DNA of 64,000 nt, from NCBI GenBank assembly GCA_036504595.1, contig DASXUX010000030.1:248001-312000 (forward strand), written 5' to 3'. A program made the position numbers and the translations under genes. The DNA is from DASXUX01 sp036504595 (lineage in GTDB: Bacteria; Planctomycetota; SZUA-567; H5-PLA8). Below the pieces are notes generated by a model. It was not told the origin of the DNA. It was given only the letters and a program-made list of their open reading frames with translations, and searched no databases. Shown here piece by piece: positions 51,168-59,590 of this stretch. Each line of letters starts with the position of its first letter. The stretch's first letter is position 1.

Positions 51168-51311
51168 TCACCGACCGACCGGGCGGGGCTTGTCGCCCCG
51201 CTTTTTTGTCGGCAAATCCTGCGGGGCGAACAGGAGACAGTAGAGGAGCCCGAGGGCCAGAACAACGAGGCCGAAGAGGAGCCTGTCGCGGAGTCGGGGG
51301 CCAAGTCGCAT
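51168..51311 (-). CDS. Possible small membrane protein antisense to the prophage end
   Basis: 47 residues from ATG 51,311 (leftward), with one strongly hydrophobic helix (LLFGLVVLALGLLYCLLFA) and a basic tail. No clear ribosome site is visible, and the complementary frame is glutamate-rich, which by itself creates leucine-rich antisense. This makes the case weak. If real, it would be a membrane protein read across the terminator of the neighbouring gene. Confidence 0.25.
   Translation of the reverse strand: MRLGPRLRDRLLFGLVVLALGLLYCLLFAPQDLPTKKRGDKPRPVGR
51183..51207 (+). terminator. Intrinsic terminator
   Basis: Stem GCGGGGC (51,183-51,189) / GCCCCGC (51,195-51,201), loop TTGTC, then TTTTTT. 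Ends the basic protein gene. Confidence 0.85.
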
Positions 51312-51394
51312 GCCCTAGAATACCCCGCAAAACCCTGGACGTCGCCAGCGGCCGGGATATACCTACGGGCAACAACTATTTTAGGAGGGGACCC

Positions 51395-52240
51395 ATGAAA
51401 AGCATTATAGCCCTTGCCATGGTACTGACGCTCGCAGCCCTCGGGGCCGACAAGCCGGAGGAGCATGGCGACGACCGGATGGTAGACAGGGCCGACAAGC
51501 CGGACCCCGCCAGCGGGATAGAGCGGGACGGGACGTTCACGGGCAAGAAGCCGAAGAAGAAGGAGGCCGAGCCGGAGGCCGATACCAAGGTCGAGAAGAC
51601 GACCAAGAAGGTCACCAAGTTCTACCTGAAGGACAAGAAGGTCGTGACCGCAGCCCGATTCACCAACGCAGAGGGCCGCTACAGCATTACGACGCTTGAC
51701 GGGGATTTCGTCGCGGTGGCCGACGACGACGTGGAGAAGATGGAGCCCGCGACCATCGTAATAGAGACCGTTACGACCGTCAGGGACAGCAAGCCGGAGC
51801 CGAAGGCGAAGGCCCCCGCCAAGGGCCAGACGATGGACGAGCTTGTCGCCAGCCTGAAGCCGCTTTTTGACGACTACCTGCGGACCGTCCAAGCCCATGA
51901 GGACGGGATAAAGGACGCCAACCAACTGTGGAACGCCCAAGAGCCCGCCGTTCGTAAGAGGTTCACGAAGCAAGTCTATGACTCGCAGGCCCGCCAGTAC
52001 GTCGACCAATTGGACGAGGTACAGTACAACGCCGCCCTTGATACGTTCAGGGTACAGCAAACGCCGAAACTCCGCGACCTTGAGCGGGCCAGAAAGGCGG
52101 CGGAGGAGAAGTTGACGACCGAGCGGGACGGCATCGTCAGGGAGGCCCAAGAGAAGTACGGCAAGACGAAGGCTCAGGAGGACATGGCCTACTTCTTTCG
52201 GCTACGCGAGGCCATGAACAGGGCCTACCGGATCAAGTAG
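51395..52240 (+). CDS. Secreted phage-encoded coiled-coil protein (possible lysogenic conversion gene)
   Basis: 281 residues. A Sec signal peptide (residues 1-18, MKSIIALAMVLTLAALGA) is followed by a charged, disordered segment with a KKPKKKEAEPE stretch, a small strand domain (FYLKDKKVVTAARFTNAEGR) and long charged helices to the end. TTAGGAGGGG before ATG 51,395 is strong, and TATACC (51,358-51,363) may be its -10. It ends the element, just before a terminator and attR, the classical place for a cargo gene that alters the lysogen's envelope. No family recognised. Confidence 0.65.
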   Translation: MKSIIALAMVLTLAALGADKPEEHGDDRMVDRADKPDPASGIERDGTFTGKKPKKKEAEPEADTKVEKTTKKVTKFYLKDKKVVTAARFTNAEGRYSITTLDGDFVAVADDDVEKMEPATIVIETVTTVRDSKPEPKAKAPAKGQTMDELVASLKPLFDDYLRTVQAHEDGIKDANQLWNAQEPAVRKRFTKQVYDSQARQYVDQLDEVQYNAALDTFRVQQTPKLRDLERARKAAEEKLTTERDGIVREAQEKYGKTKAQEDMAYFFRLREAMNRAYRIK

Positions 52241-52250
52241 AGGAGCGACG

Positions 52251-52277
52251 AGCCCCGCGAGAAATCGGGGCTTTTTT
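52251..52277 (+). terminator. Intrinsic terminator at the right end of the prophage
   Basis: Stem AGCCCCG (52,251-52,257) / CGGGGCT (52,266-52,272), loop of 8 nt, then TTTTTC. Follows the secreted protein gene. Confidence 0.85.
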
Positions 52278-52355
52278 CGTCCTGTTTTCGATGGTAAAAA
52301 CGGCCTGTAACGGCCAAAGTCTAACTACATGCCCCGCAAGGCTTTGGAGAACGTA

Positions 52356-52383
52356 GGTATCTCCGGCGGGGGAGAGGGTTTTG
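52356..52383. other. attR (right prophage junction)
   Basis: The core CCGGCGGGGGA (52,363-52,373) is identical to attL. On the phage side is GGTATC (52,356-52,361), the left arm of the attP dyad. On the host side is GAGGG, which completes the host palindrome. ftsY starts about 155 bp to the right. Confidence 0.85.
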
Positions 52384-52528
52384 CTGGGCCGCATACTCTG
52401 CGGCTACGCGCCCTATCCTGGGCGGTTCCCCGAAAGTCCATTGTCAGTTCCACAACATAGGCCGATAATTGCGGCGTTATATCGCGGCGTTGAATCGGCG
52501 CGTTGGGCAGCATCAGGCGGAGCAAATC

Positions 52529-53500
52529 GTGGCGCTCGGTGATTTCTTCAAAAGAGCAAAACAGACCGTTGTCGGGCTGGCAAAGAAAGCCAGCGAATCC
52601 CTTGTCGCCGGCGTGCAGAAGACCGCCAAAGTCTTCCGCAGCGGCTTGGATTTTCTGAAGGGCCGCAAACTCGACGAAGAGAACACGGAGAAGCTGCGCG
52701 ACGTTCTGATCACGGCCGATGTGTCGCCGAGCATGGCCGATCAACTGGTGGAGAAGGCCCGCGAAGCATTCAAAGATCATGTGATCGAAAGCACCGACGA
52801 AGTGCTGAAGTTTTTGAAGGACGCCATCAAGGCTGACTTTCCTCCCCAGGAAAGCGCCTGCCGATGGGCTCCCGCCGGCGAACCCACCGTGATCCTCGTT
52901 GTCGGCGTGAATGGGTCGGGCAAGACGACGTCGATCGCCAAACTTGCGCACCGGTTCAAAAACGAGGGCAAGAGCGTGCTGCTCGCGCCCGCCGATACGT
53001 TTCGCGCCGCTGCCGTCGAACAGCTCGTCACGTGGGCTAATCGCGTCGGCGTGGATTACGTTCCGGCGAAGCAGAACCAGGATGCGGCCTCGGTGGCGCA
53101 TCAGGCCGTTGAGAGAGCGGTGGCCCGGAAGAACGATGTCGTCATCGTGGACACCGCCGGGCGACTCGACAACAAAAAGAACCTGATGGATGAACTCGAG
53201 AAGATCACGCGCGTGATTCGCAAAAAGCTCGCAGGCGCGCCGCACGAAGTCCTGCTCGTGCTGGACGGCAATACCGGCCAGACAGCCGTGCGCCAGGCGA
53301 AGAACTTCGAACACACCGCCGGCGTGACGGGTTTGATCATCACCAAGCTCGACGGCACCGCCAAGGGTGGCGCCGTGATCTCCATGCGCGCTGAAGTCGA
53401 TATCCCCGTGAAGTGGATCGGCCTGGGCGAGAAAATGACCGACCTGGAACCGTTCGACGCGGACGTGTTTGTGGACGAAATCTTTAAGACGGAGAATGCG

Positions 53501-53506
<6 letters not shown>
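52529..53506 (+). CDS. ftsY: Signal recognition particle receptor FtsY
   Basis: 325 residues. GTG 52,529 is preferred because VALGDFFKRAKQTVVGL begins the FtsY family domain and GGAG lies 6 bases upstream; an ATG at 52,469 would add 20 poorly conserved residues. GTPase motifs: GVNGSGKTTS (G1), DTFRAAA (G2), DTAGRL (G3) and TKLDGTAKGG (G4). FtsY docks the signal recognition particle at the membrane during co-translational secretion. The prophage is inserted in the intergenic region upstream, so its native promoter may have been separated. Confidence 0.94.
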
Positions 53507-53579
<73 letters not shown>

Positions 53580-53583
53580 CTCG

Positions 53584-54756
53584 ATGCCAACGCACGCGGA
53601 ATTCATCGAGCAAGCTCTCACCCTCGCCGAGCAGGGCCGTGGCTGGGTCAGCCCCAATCCCATGGTCGGCGCGCTCGTCGTTCACGATGGCCAGATCGCC
53701 GGGCGGGGCTGGCATCAGCAGTTTGGCGGCCCGCATGCGGAAGTCTTTGCGCTGCAGGATGCCGGTCCGCGCGCCCGCGGCGCTACGCTCTATTGCACGC
53801 TCGAGCCCTGCGATCACACCGGCAAAACGCCGCCCTGTGTGAACGCGGTGATCAAGGCCGGCATCAAGACAGTTGTGCTTGGCGCGCGCGATCCAAATCC
53901 CGTTGCCGCCGGCGGCATCGCCACTCTGCGCGAAGCTGGCATCGACGTCATTACCGGCGTCGGCGAGGACGCCTGCAAGCTGCTGAACGCTGCGTTTTTC
54001 AAAGTTGTCAGCAGACGGCTGCCGCTGGTCAGCCTGAAATGGGCGATGAGCGCCGACGGCAAGATCGCGACGGCGACCGGCGACTCCAAATGGATATCCA
54101 ACGAAGCGTCGCGCGAGATCGGCCACCGTCTGCGCGCCGAACACGATGCGATTCTCGTCGGCATCCGCACGCTGCTGGCCGACGGGTCCCGTTTGACGTG
54201 CCGAAAGAAGAACATGGGTCCGGGAGGCACGGGCAATCTGGCGGAGCAAGAAGCCGCTCCGCCAGCCTGCCCGTGCCACACGGTGCGCCAGCCGCGCCGC
54301 GTCATTCTAGATAGTTCCGCTCGCACGCCGCTCGATGCGCCGCTGTGGGAAGAGGCCGACGGCGGCCCGGTGATCGTGTTTGCGGCGAGCACCGCCGACA
54401 GCGAGCGCGTTTCGGCATTGCAAGCCCGCGGCGCTGAAGTCATTCTCCTGCGCCCGACGGCGCGCGGCCTGCCGCTGCGCGGCGTCCTGGAGGCTCTGGT
54501 CCAGCGCGGGGTGCTTTCTGTCCTGGTCGAAGGCGGCAGCGCTGTGCTGGGCTCTTTCGTCGGCGAAAACCTTGCGGACCGCGCCTATATTTTTGTCGCG
54601 CCGAAAATCATCGGCGGCAGCGAGGCGCCCGGTCCCGTCGGAGGCGAAGGCGCCGAAAAGATCAGCGCTGCACAATCTCTCAGCAATGTCAGCGTGCAGA
54701 CTCAGGGAGGCGACGTGCTGCTGTCGGGCCGGCTCGGAACCTGGGACTGGTTGTAG
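53584..54756 (+). CDS. ribD: Bifunctional diaminohydroxyphosphoribosylaminopyrimidine deaminase/reductase
   Basis: Carries out the deamination and reduction steps of riboflavin synthesis. The deaminase zinc site is GGPHAEVFAL with CTLEPCDHTGKTPPC. The C-terminal reductase domain starts with LVSLKWAMSADGK and ends with LVEGGSAVLGSFV and APKIIGG. Residues about 211-231 (NMGPGGTGNL..CHTV) are an insertion encoded by a perfect-looking hairpin (arms 54,226-54,247 and 54,256-54,277), so probably a repeat element. No other rib gene is in the window. The end overlaps the convergent membrane gene by about 55 nt. Confidence 0.92.
   Translation: MPTHAEFIEQALTLAEQGRGWVSPNPMVGALVVHDGQIAGRGWHQQFGGPHAEVFALQDAGPRARGATLYCTLEPCDHTGKTPPCVNAVIKAGIKTVVLGARDPNPVAAGGIATLREAGIDVITGVGEDACKLLNAAFFKVVSRRLPLVSLKWAMSADGKIATATGDSKWISNEASREIGHRLRAEHDAILVGIRTLLADGSRLTCRKKNMGPGGTGNLAEQEAAPPACPCHTVRQPRRVILDSSARTPLDAPLWEEADGGPVIVFAASTADSERVSALQARGAEVILLRPTARGLPLRGVLEALVQRGVLSVLVEGGSAVLGSFVGENLADRAYIFVAPKIIGGSEAPGPVGGEGAEKISAAQSLSNVSVQTQGGDVLLSGRLGTWDWL
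54226..54277. repeat. 22-bp-armed palindrome inside ribD
   Basis: GGCACGGGCA..CTGGCGGAGC and its complement GCTCCGCCAG..TGCCCGTGCC pair around an 8-nt loop, with a 2-bp mismatch bulge. The frame is kept open through it. Confidence 0.8.
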
Positions 54757-55544
54757 GGCGATCTACGAAGCCGCACGTGAGCGAACTCCCATGCCGCGGA
54801 GGCGGCGACGATCAGCGCCAGATTCAAAACGATATTCAGCGTCAGCCGACCGAAAAACCAGTGCGAGTTTAGGTACCAGCTATTCGGATGCGTGCGCAAA
54901 TAGCTGAGAACTTGCGATTGCGTGAAGCGCGGAGTTCCTTTGGAGTCGGCCAGACGCAAGTGCGGCTGATGCGCACGGTAGACGAACAGCGGCCAGCCCA
55001 TCTCCTGGCAATAATCGATCCCGCCGTCCGGCTGCTGCACGACCTGGACATCGGTGCTCAGGTTCGCCCACAGCAGCCCTCCGCCGAGCGCGAGCGCGAG
55101 CAAACAGGTGAGTGGATGTAGAGGGATATCAAGCCGGGCGCGCGCGGAGGAGGTTCCGTCGGGCAGGACCGGACTTTGGTGCAGGAGCCAAACGACCAAG
55201 GCAAGTGCACCGCAGGCGACGAGCAAGTCCACAACAAGACCGGCTGGCTGGAGTCCGCCATAGTGCTGCCGCGCGATCCGCGGCCCGTCCGGCGTTATCG
55301 TCACGCGTGTCTCGAAGCCTCCGTCCCAAAGCACCATCGGGAAGCCATATCGCACGCCGCCATTCCAGGCGCCGCCGCCGTGAGCGTCGTAAGCTTCGCG
55401 AGTGTAATCCAGGTTGAGCCATACCAAGACGGACAACAACGGAAGAAGCACAAGCAGGGAGCGCCCGCGAAGCTGATTCAGGCGCCAGGCTGAAATGGCG
55501 AGCAAGATCTTCCGGGCTAGTTGCAGACGAAAGTTCCTCCGCAC
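54702..55544 (-). CDS. Multispan membrane protein, function unknown
   Basis: 280 residues with about four hydrophobic helices (near 29-44, 101-120, 146-163 and 237-258) and polar stretches between the first two and between the last two. No catalytic motif is visible. It reads leftward, tail-to-tail with ribD and overlapping its end by 55 nt, so it has its own promoter, probably in the AT-rich region at 55,640-55,720. Confidence 0.65.
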   Translation of the reverse strand: MRRNFRLQLARKILLAISAWRLNQLRGRSLLVLLPLLSVLVWLNLDYTREAYDAHGGGAWNGGVRYGFPMVLWDGGFETRVTITPDGPRIARQHYGGLQPAGLVVDLLVACGALALVVWLLHQSPVLPDGTSSARARLDIPLHPLTCLLALALGGGLLWANLSTDVQVVQQPDGGIDYCQEMGWPLFVYRAHQPHLRLADSKGTPRFTQSQVLSYLRTHPNSWYLNSHWFFGRLTLNIVLNLALIVAASAAWEFAHVRLRRSPYNQSQVPSRPDSSTSPP

Positions 55545-56022
55545 GAAAGGGTACCGCGAGCGCGCTGCAATTGAAGCGCCGAAAAACGGAGTGAGGTCGT
55601 AGAAGTGCTTCGCGCTGGAAAGAAACGCACAATGTTATTGCACGTTTTTATTGTGTTGCAAATTGGCACTCATGCTGACAAAGAATGTCATTATACTGAC
55701 GTTTAGCGTCACTATCATAGGTTAATAACAAGGTATGCGAATTGCGCCAAGTGCATGATTTTATTAACATTAGAACTATGATATTTTCTTCTTGCTTTTA
55801 TTTCCTAAAACTCCTATGAGCCATACTACCAAGTGTAATCAAGCGTAGCGTCACCGTCTGGCCGCAGTTCTCGTTACGAGGCGGGAACGGCCCACTCGGA
55901 AGAAGCTGAAAAGGTAACAGCAACTTGGCGATAACGCGCGTCATCTATCGCGAAAGCGCTGGACTCGTTTTTGCTTTGCGTGCAGGTTGATCTTTCCCCG
56001 GGGGCGGGAAGGGGTTTGCTCA
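55545..56022. other. Divergent AT-rich intergenic region with paired dyads
   Basis: 478 bp lie between the leftward membrane gene and the pilin operon. From 55,640 to 55,830 it is distinctly AT-rich. Two dyads, TGACA-N5-TGTCA (55,676-55,690) and TGACG-N5-CGTCA (55,697-55,711), are centred 21 bp apart and flank TATACT (55,692-55,697), a -10-like sequence. This arrangement looks like a repressor-controlled promoter. No gene is supported. Confidence 0.5.
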
Positions 56023-56673
56023 ATGGACAAGTTAATTTGCGGTGCAGCCACTCAGCGTGGCTTCACGCTGCTGGAGACGCTGCTTGCGCTGTCGGTCTTG
56101 CTGACAGCATTGCTGGCTTTTTATGTTACGTCGAGCCGCGCGTTGATTCTCAGCGAAACCAACAAGCAAATAAAGATGGCCTTGTTGCATGCCGAGAGCA
56201 TCGTCGAAGAGCTGCAAGGCTGCCCGTTCGACTCCATTATGGATCCCGACTATCCAAGCTACGACTATCCCAACCCGCGGTACCGGCATTTGCAGAACGT
56301 CGATCACGTCAAACTCTGGGGAAAAGACCCCGCGACCGGCCAAGCTTTTCCGCCGCCGCTAGATTATGAAGAGATTCGCGTCTGGTATGGCAGCCGTCTC
56401 GATGTAAACGACAAGAACGGGAACCTCGACTACACCGATGCCGAACCGCTGGACTACAACACAACGTACGACAACAACGACAACACCGCTGTTCCCCGCG
56501 AACGTTACCGGCCGCTGAACAATTCGCCGTTGGGCGACGAGTTCATTACACCTGAGCCGCTGTACATCACCGTCGAAGTCAGTTGGCTCGGACCCACCAA
56601 CAGGGTTCCAGACGGCAAAGGCGGGTTTGAGCGCAACATGTTTCAGCGGATTACTTTCGTGCGAAGTCGCTAA
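56023..56673 (+). CDS. Type IV pilin-like (pseudopilin) protein, GspI-like
   Basis: 216 residues. ATG 56,023 gives a normal prepilin start: a short basic leader and then GFTLLETLLALSVLLTALLAF with the conserved Glu at mature position 5. The rest is globular, with Tyr/Pro/Asp-rich loops. First of four or five genes of a pilin-like operon. No assembly ATPase or membrane platform is seen here, so they are expected elsewhere. Confidence 0.75.
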   Translation: MDKLICGAATQRGFTLLETLLALSVLLTALLAFYVTSSRALILSETNKQIKMALLHAESIVEELQGCPFDSIMDPDYPSYDYPNPRYRHLQNVDHVKLWGKDPATGQAFPPPLDYEEIRVWYGSRLDVNDKNGNLDYTDAEPLDYNTTYDNNDNTAVPRERYRPLNNSPLGDEFITPEPLYITVEVSWLGPTNRVPDGKGGFERNMFQRITFVRSR

Positions 56674-56713
56674 ATGAGTGGGGACCGGCACGGTTGCCGG
56701 ATGGGGCGCGACG

Positions 56714-57523
56714 ATGAATAGCTATGAACGCAATCATTACGCACGTATGCCACGGGGCATGTCCATGCTCGAACTGGCCGTGGTCGTGGCGATCTTCTCA
56801 CTGTTTCTGACCGTCACCTACAGCGCAATGCTCTCGATGCGCGCATTCCTGCGCACCAACTCGACGCAGGTTGAGCTTCAGGAAGAAGCCCGGCAGGCCA
56901 TGGAACAAATGGTCGGCATTCTCCAGAACGCCGGCCGCTTCATGGACACCAGTGCAAACCCAAACGTGAGCTATCCCAAGCTCTTCAACGACGGAAAGAT
57001 TCCCAACGGCTACAAGAACGCCAACCAACACCCGGCAAAGCAGAATCCAAAAGCAAAGCCAGGCTCGAACGCTAACGGCATCGACCCAACCCTTGCATCC
57101 GACGAGATCATCTTCCGCGTCCCGCAACTCGATCTCAGCGGCATGCCGTCGTTTACAGGCAGCGCCATCAACTGGGATCCGGCCGAATACGGCTTCTTCA
57201 TCGTGCCGCAATTGGACGCCAGCGGCAACCCTGTCCCGAACGGGTACAACAATCTCGAATATCGCAATTCGTCGGTCTCACAACAACAGAAGAACAGCGG
57301 CCAGCCGGTTCAAGGGGAAATCATCGCCCGCTACGTGGACCGCTTGAAGATCGACGAATGCAACCCGTATGCAACCACCCCGCAAAACGACCCCAGCCTG
57401 ACGCACCGGCAATTGCGGCTGACGCTCGTCCTGTCCCGCGTGGTGGGGACAAACAACGACTCCGTGATCACGGTCGTGCTCTCGACCGTCGTGGACATGC
57501 GCAACAGCAACACCTTGGAGTAG
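56714..57523 (+). CDS. Type IV pilin-like (pseudopilin) protein, GspJ/PilW-like
   Basis: 269 residues from ATG 56,714. The prepilin motif is ARMPRGMSMLELAVVVAIF. Glu is kept at position 5, but the residue after the cleavage glycine is Met rather than Phe. The large globular domain is rich in Asn/Gln and Pro, as in minor pilins. Follows the previous gene by 40 bp and precedes a PilX-like gene by 27 bp. Confidence 0.7.
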   Translation: MNSYERNHYARMPRGMSMLELAVVVAIFSLFLTVTYSAMLSMRAFLRTNSTQVELQEEARQAMEQMVGILQNAGRFMDTSANPNVSYPKLFNDGKIPNGYKNANQHPAKQNPKAKPGSNANGIDPTLASDEIIFRVPQLDLSGMPSFTGSAINWDPAEYGFFIVPQLDASGNPVPNGYNNLEYRNSSVSQQQKNSGQPVQGEIIARYVDRLKIDECNPYATTPQNDPSLTHRQLRLTLVLSRVVGTNNDSVITVVLSTVVDMRNSNTLE

Positions 57524-57550
57524 ACGCCAACGTTGGGAGGATAGATCGCC

Positions 57551-59572
57551 ATGACCACTCAATATGTACCGGCCCCACGCGGCAGCGCGTTGTTCGTCGC
57601 CCTGACGTTTTCCTTCCTGCTCGCCACGCTGGTTGCCGTCCTGGTGCAGAATGTCATGTCGGAGAACATGGGCACCGACTCCATGATTCTGGATGCCCAG
57701 GCCCGCTATCTCGCCGAATCCGGATCAGAATATGCCATCCGGCAACTGAAGGTGAAGGTCGCCAACAACTATCCTTTACCCTTGGGGGCCAATACCATCG
57801 TGCTGAACGACGTTGTGCCCGGGTATGAACCCGCGGCCGATGGCAAGCCACCGAAACCAACCATCAACTACAAGGCCGTGCGCATCGAGGCGACGCCGAT
57901 TCGCACCACCGTCGATGGGGATGGAGTCACTCACACCTATCAGCGTTATGCGGTCACCGGCCGCGGCTGGGTGCCCGATCCAACCAATCCTTCCCGTTTC
58001 GGCGAGGTCTACGTCAATAAGATGGTGGACCTGGATATGGTGCCGCTCTTCCAGTACCTGGCCTTCTACAACCGTTTTGATTTGGAAATGCTTCCCGGCA
58101 ACACCCAGAACCTCAAAGGTCGGATTCATTCAAACCGCGACATCTACATGGGCGCTGAAGTTGGGGCCAGCCTGACCATCAACAGCGGCTCGGTCAAGGC
58201 CGCCGGTACAGTTCAGCGGCACCGCAAGGACGCGCCCACCACGGCATCCAACTACCCCATGAAGGGGGACGTACGCATCCGCGTGCAGACGGTGCCCGAC
58301 ACGGCCGCGGTCAACGACAAGAACTATCCCATCCTGCCGGCGCAGGGCAACCTGAAGACTCCCGGCGGCACGACGGTGCCGTTGAGCCTCGCGCCCACAG
58401 GGTACGACAGCAACTTCGGTGGCATCGATGCAAACAACGACGGAGACGTGACCGATGCCGGCGACATGCCGGGCTTTGCGGACGGCGTGCAGTCGCTCTA
58501 CGGTGGCACGGTTCAGGTCGGAGCCAATGGCGTGCCCGTCATGGAGGCACCCACCGACATCTCCGCCTACCGGGCGCCGCAGTCCGGCGAAAAGGCCACC
58601 CACAAATTCAATCCGACCACAAAAACCTGGGAGCCGGCCACCACCGACGCCACGAGTGTACCCGGATACTACCTGAATAATGCCCAACTGGTTTTGGCGA
58701 GCAACGGCTCCAAAGTCCAGTTGAAGAACAGCTCGGGCACGGTGCTCTTCGAACAGAACGGAGGGACGGTCACGACAAACCTGCTAACGGACAGCGCTGG
58801 AAAAGCCGTGGTGCCCTTTGCCGAGAAGCAGATGTTCGACGGACGCGAATACAACAGCGCCACAGACGGCGCCACGAATGGCATGGTAAAGGTGCTGGAG
58901 ATCGACATGGCGAAATTTGATAGCGCGCTGGTCAGCGGCGCGCCGGTTTTCCCGGCGACGGGCAGTACCGGCACGCTGATGTATGCCTATCGCACGGACA
59001 CCAACGTCGTGAGCCCCAACGGTATTCGCATTGTCAACGGCTCCAAGCTGAACAACGCCCTGACGTTCGTTTCGGAAAACCCGTTGTACGTGAAAGGAGA
59101 CTTCAACACCGTCGCGAATGGCAAACAGCCCTGTGTGCTCATGGGCGACTCGGTCAATATCCTTTCCAATCAATGGAACGACAGCAAGACCAAGAGTAGT
59201 GGCTTGCCGCAGCCGACCGGGGACATGGAGTTCAACGCCGCAGTCATGGCCGGCGCATACGAGACGAGAGCTGCTAACGGAACTGCATCGGGGACATACA
59301 ATGGTGGCTTCGAGAACTTCGTTCGGCTCCACGAAGACTGGTCCGGCGCCGGAAAGACCCTCAAGATTCGAGGCGCATTCGTCAGTCTCTTCACTTCGGC
59401 GTTCGCGCAGGGGAAATGGGGCGGCAATTACACGCCGCCCAAGCGCGACTGGAATTTCGATACTGACTTCTTGAACACCGCCAAGTGGCCCCCTGGCTTC
59501 CCCTGCGCCGTGGGCGAGACGCGCGTCGTCTGGTGGCGCGGGCGCCAGTTGGATTGGTGGCCGCTGAACTAA
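57551..59572 (+). CDS. PilX-like large minor pilin-type protein
   Basis: 673 residues. The N-terminus has a hydrophobic helix (GSALFVALTFSFLLATLVAVLV) and AEQARYLAES-like spacing (DAQARYLAESGSEYAI) of the PilX class, but no clear G-F-T-L-x-E site. The rest is a long strand-rich region (Asn/Thr/Ser-rich), much larger than a typical PilX of about 200 residues. Probably a surface-exposed filament-tip or secreted protein. The stop is followed by the next gene after 18 bp. Confidence 0.65.
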   Translation: MTTQYVPAPRGSALFVALTFSFLLATLVAVLVQNVMSENMGTDSMILDAQARYLAESGSEYAIRQLKVKVANNYPLPLGANTIVLNDVVPGYEPAADGKPPKPTINYKAVRIEATPIRTTVDGDGVTHTYQRYAVTGRGWVPDPTNPSRFGEVYVNKMVDLDMVPLFQYLAFYNRFDLEMLPGNTQNLKGRIHSNRDIYMGAEVGASLTINSGSVKAAGTVQRHRKDAPTTASNYPMKGDVRIRVQTVPDTAAVNDKNYPILPAQGNLKTPGGTTVPLSLAPTGYDSNFGGIDANNDGDVTDAGDMPGFADGVQSLYGGTVQVGANGVPVMEAPTDISAYRAPQSGEKATHKFNPTTKTWEPATTDATSVPGYYLNNAQLVLASNGSKVQLKNSSGTVLFEQNGGTVTTNLLTDSAGKAVVPFAEKQMFDGREYNSATDGATNGMVKVLEIDMAKFDSALVSGAPVFPATGSTGTLMYAYRTDTNVVSPNGIRIVNGSKLNNALTFVSENPLYVKGDFNTVANGKQPCVLMGDSVNILSNQWNDSKTKSSGLPQPTGDMEFNAAVMAGAYETRAANGTASGTYNGGFENFVRLHEDWSGAGKTLKIRGAFVSLFTSAFAQGKWGGNYTPPKRDWNFDTDFLNTAKWPPGFPCAVGETRVVWWRGRQLDWWPLN

Positions 59573-59590
59573 ACATTAGGGATCACTGCG

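Larger units (their letters stand above)
17459..52373. mobile_element. Integrated siphovirus-type prophage
   Basis: A complete-looking prophage is bounded by an 11-bp direct repeat. The integrase is next to attL, and the order is early/regulatory, replication, packaging, head, tail and fibre genes. Codon choice changes at the borders: within the element glutamate is almost always GAG and alanine GCC, whereas neighbouring host genes mix GAA with GAG and favour GCG. Joining the flanks restores a perfect host palindrome. Only one gene (20,470-20,714) looks frameshifted, so the element may be functional. Confidence 0.93.

Noticed and set aside
55660..55680. TTGGCACTCATGCTG as a sigma-54 promoter
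   Set aside because: The GG-to-GC spacing is 7 instead of 10 bases, so it does not fit the consensus.
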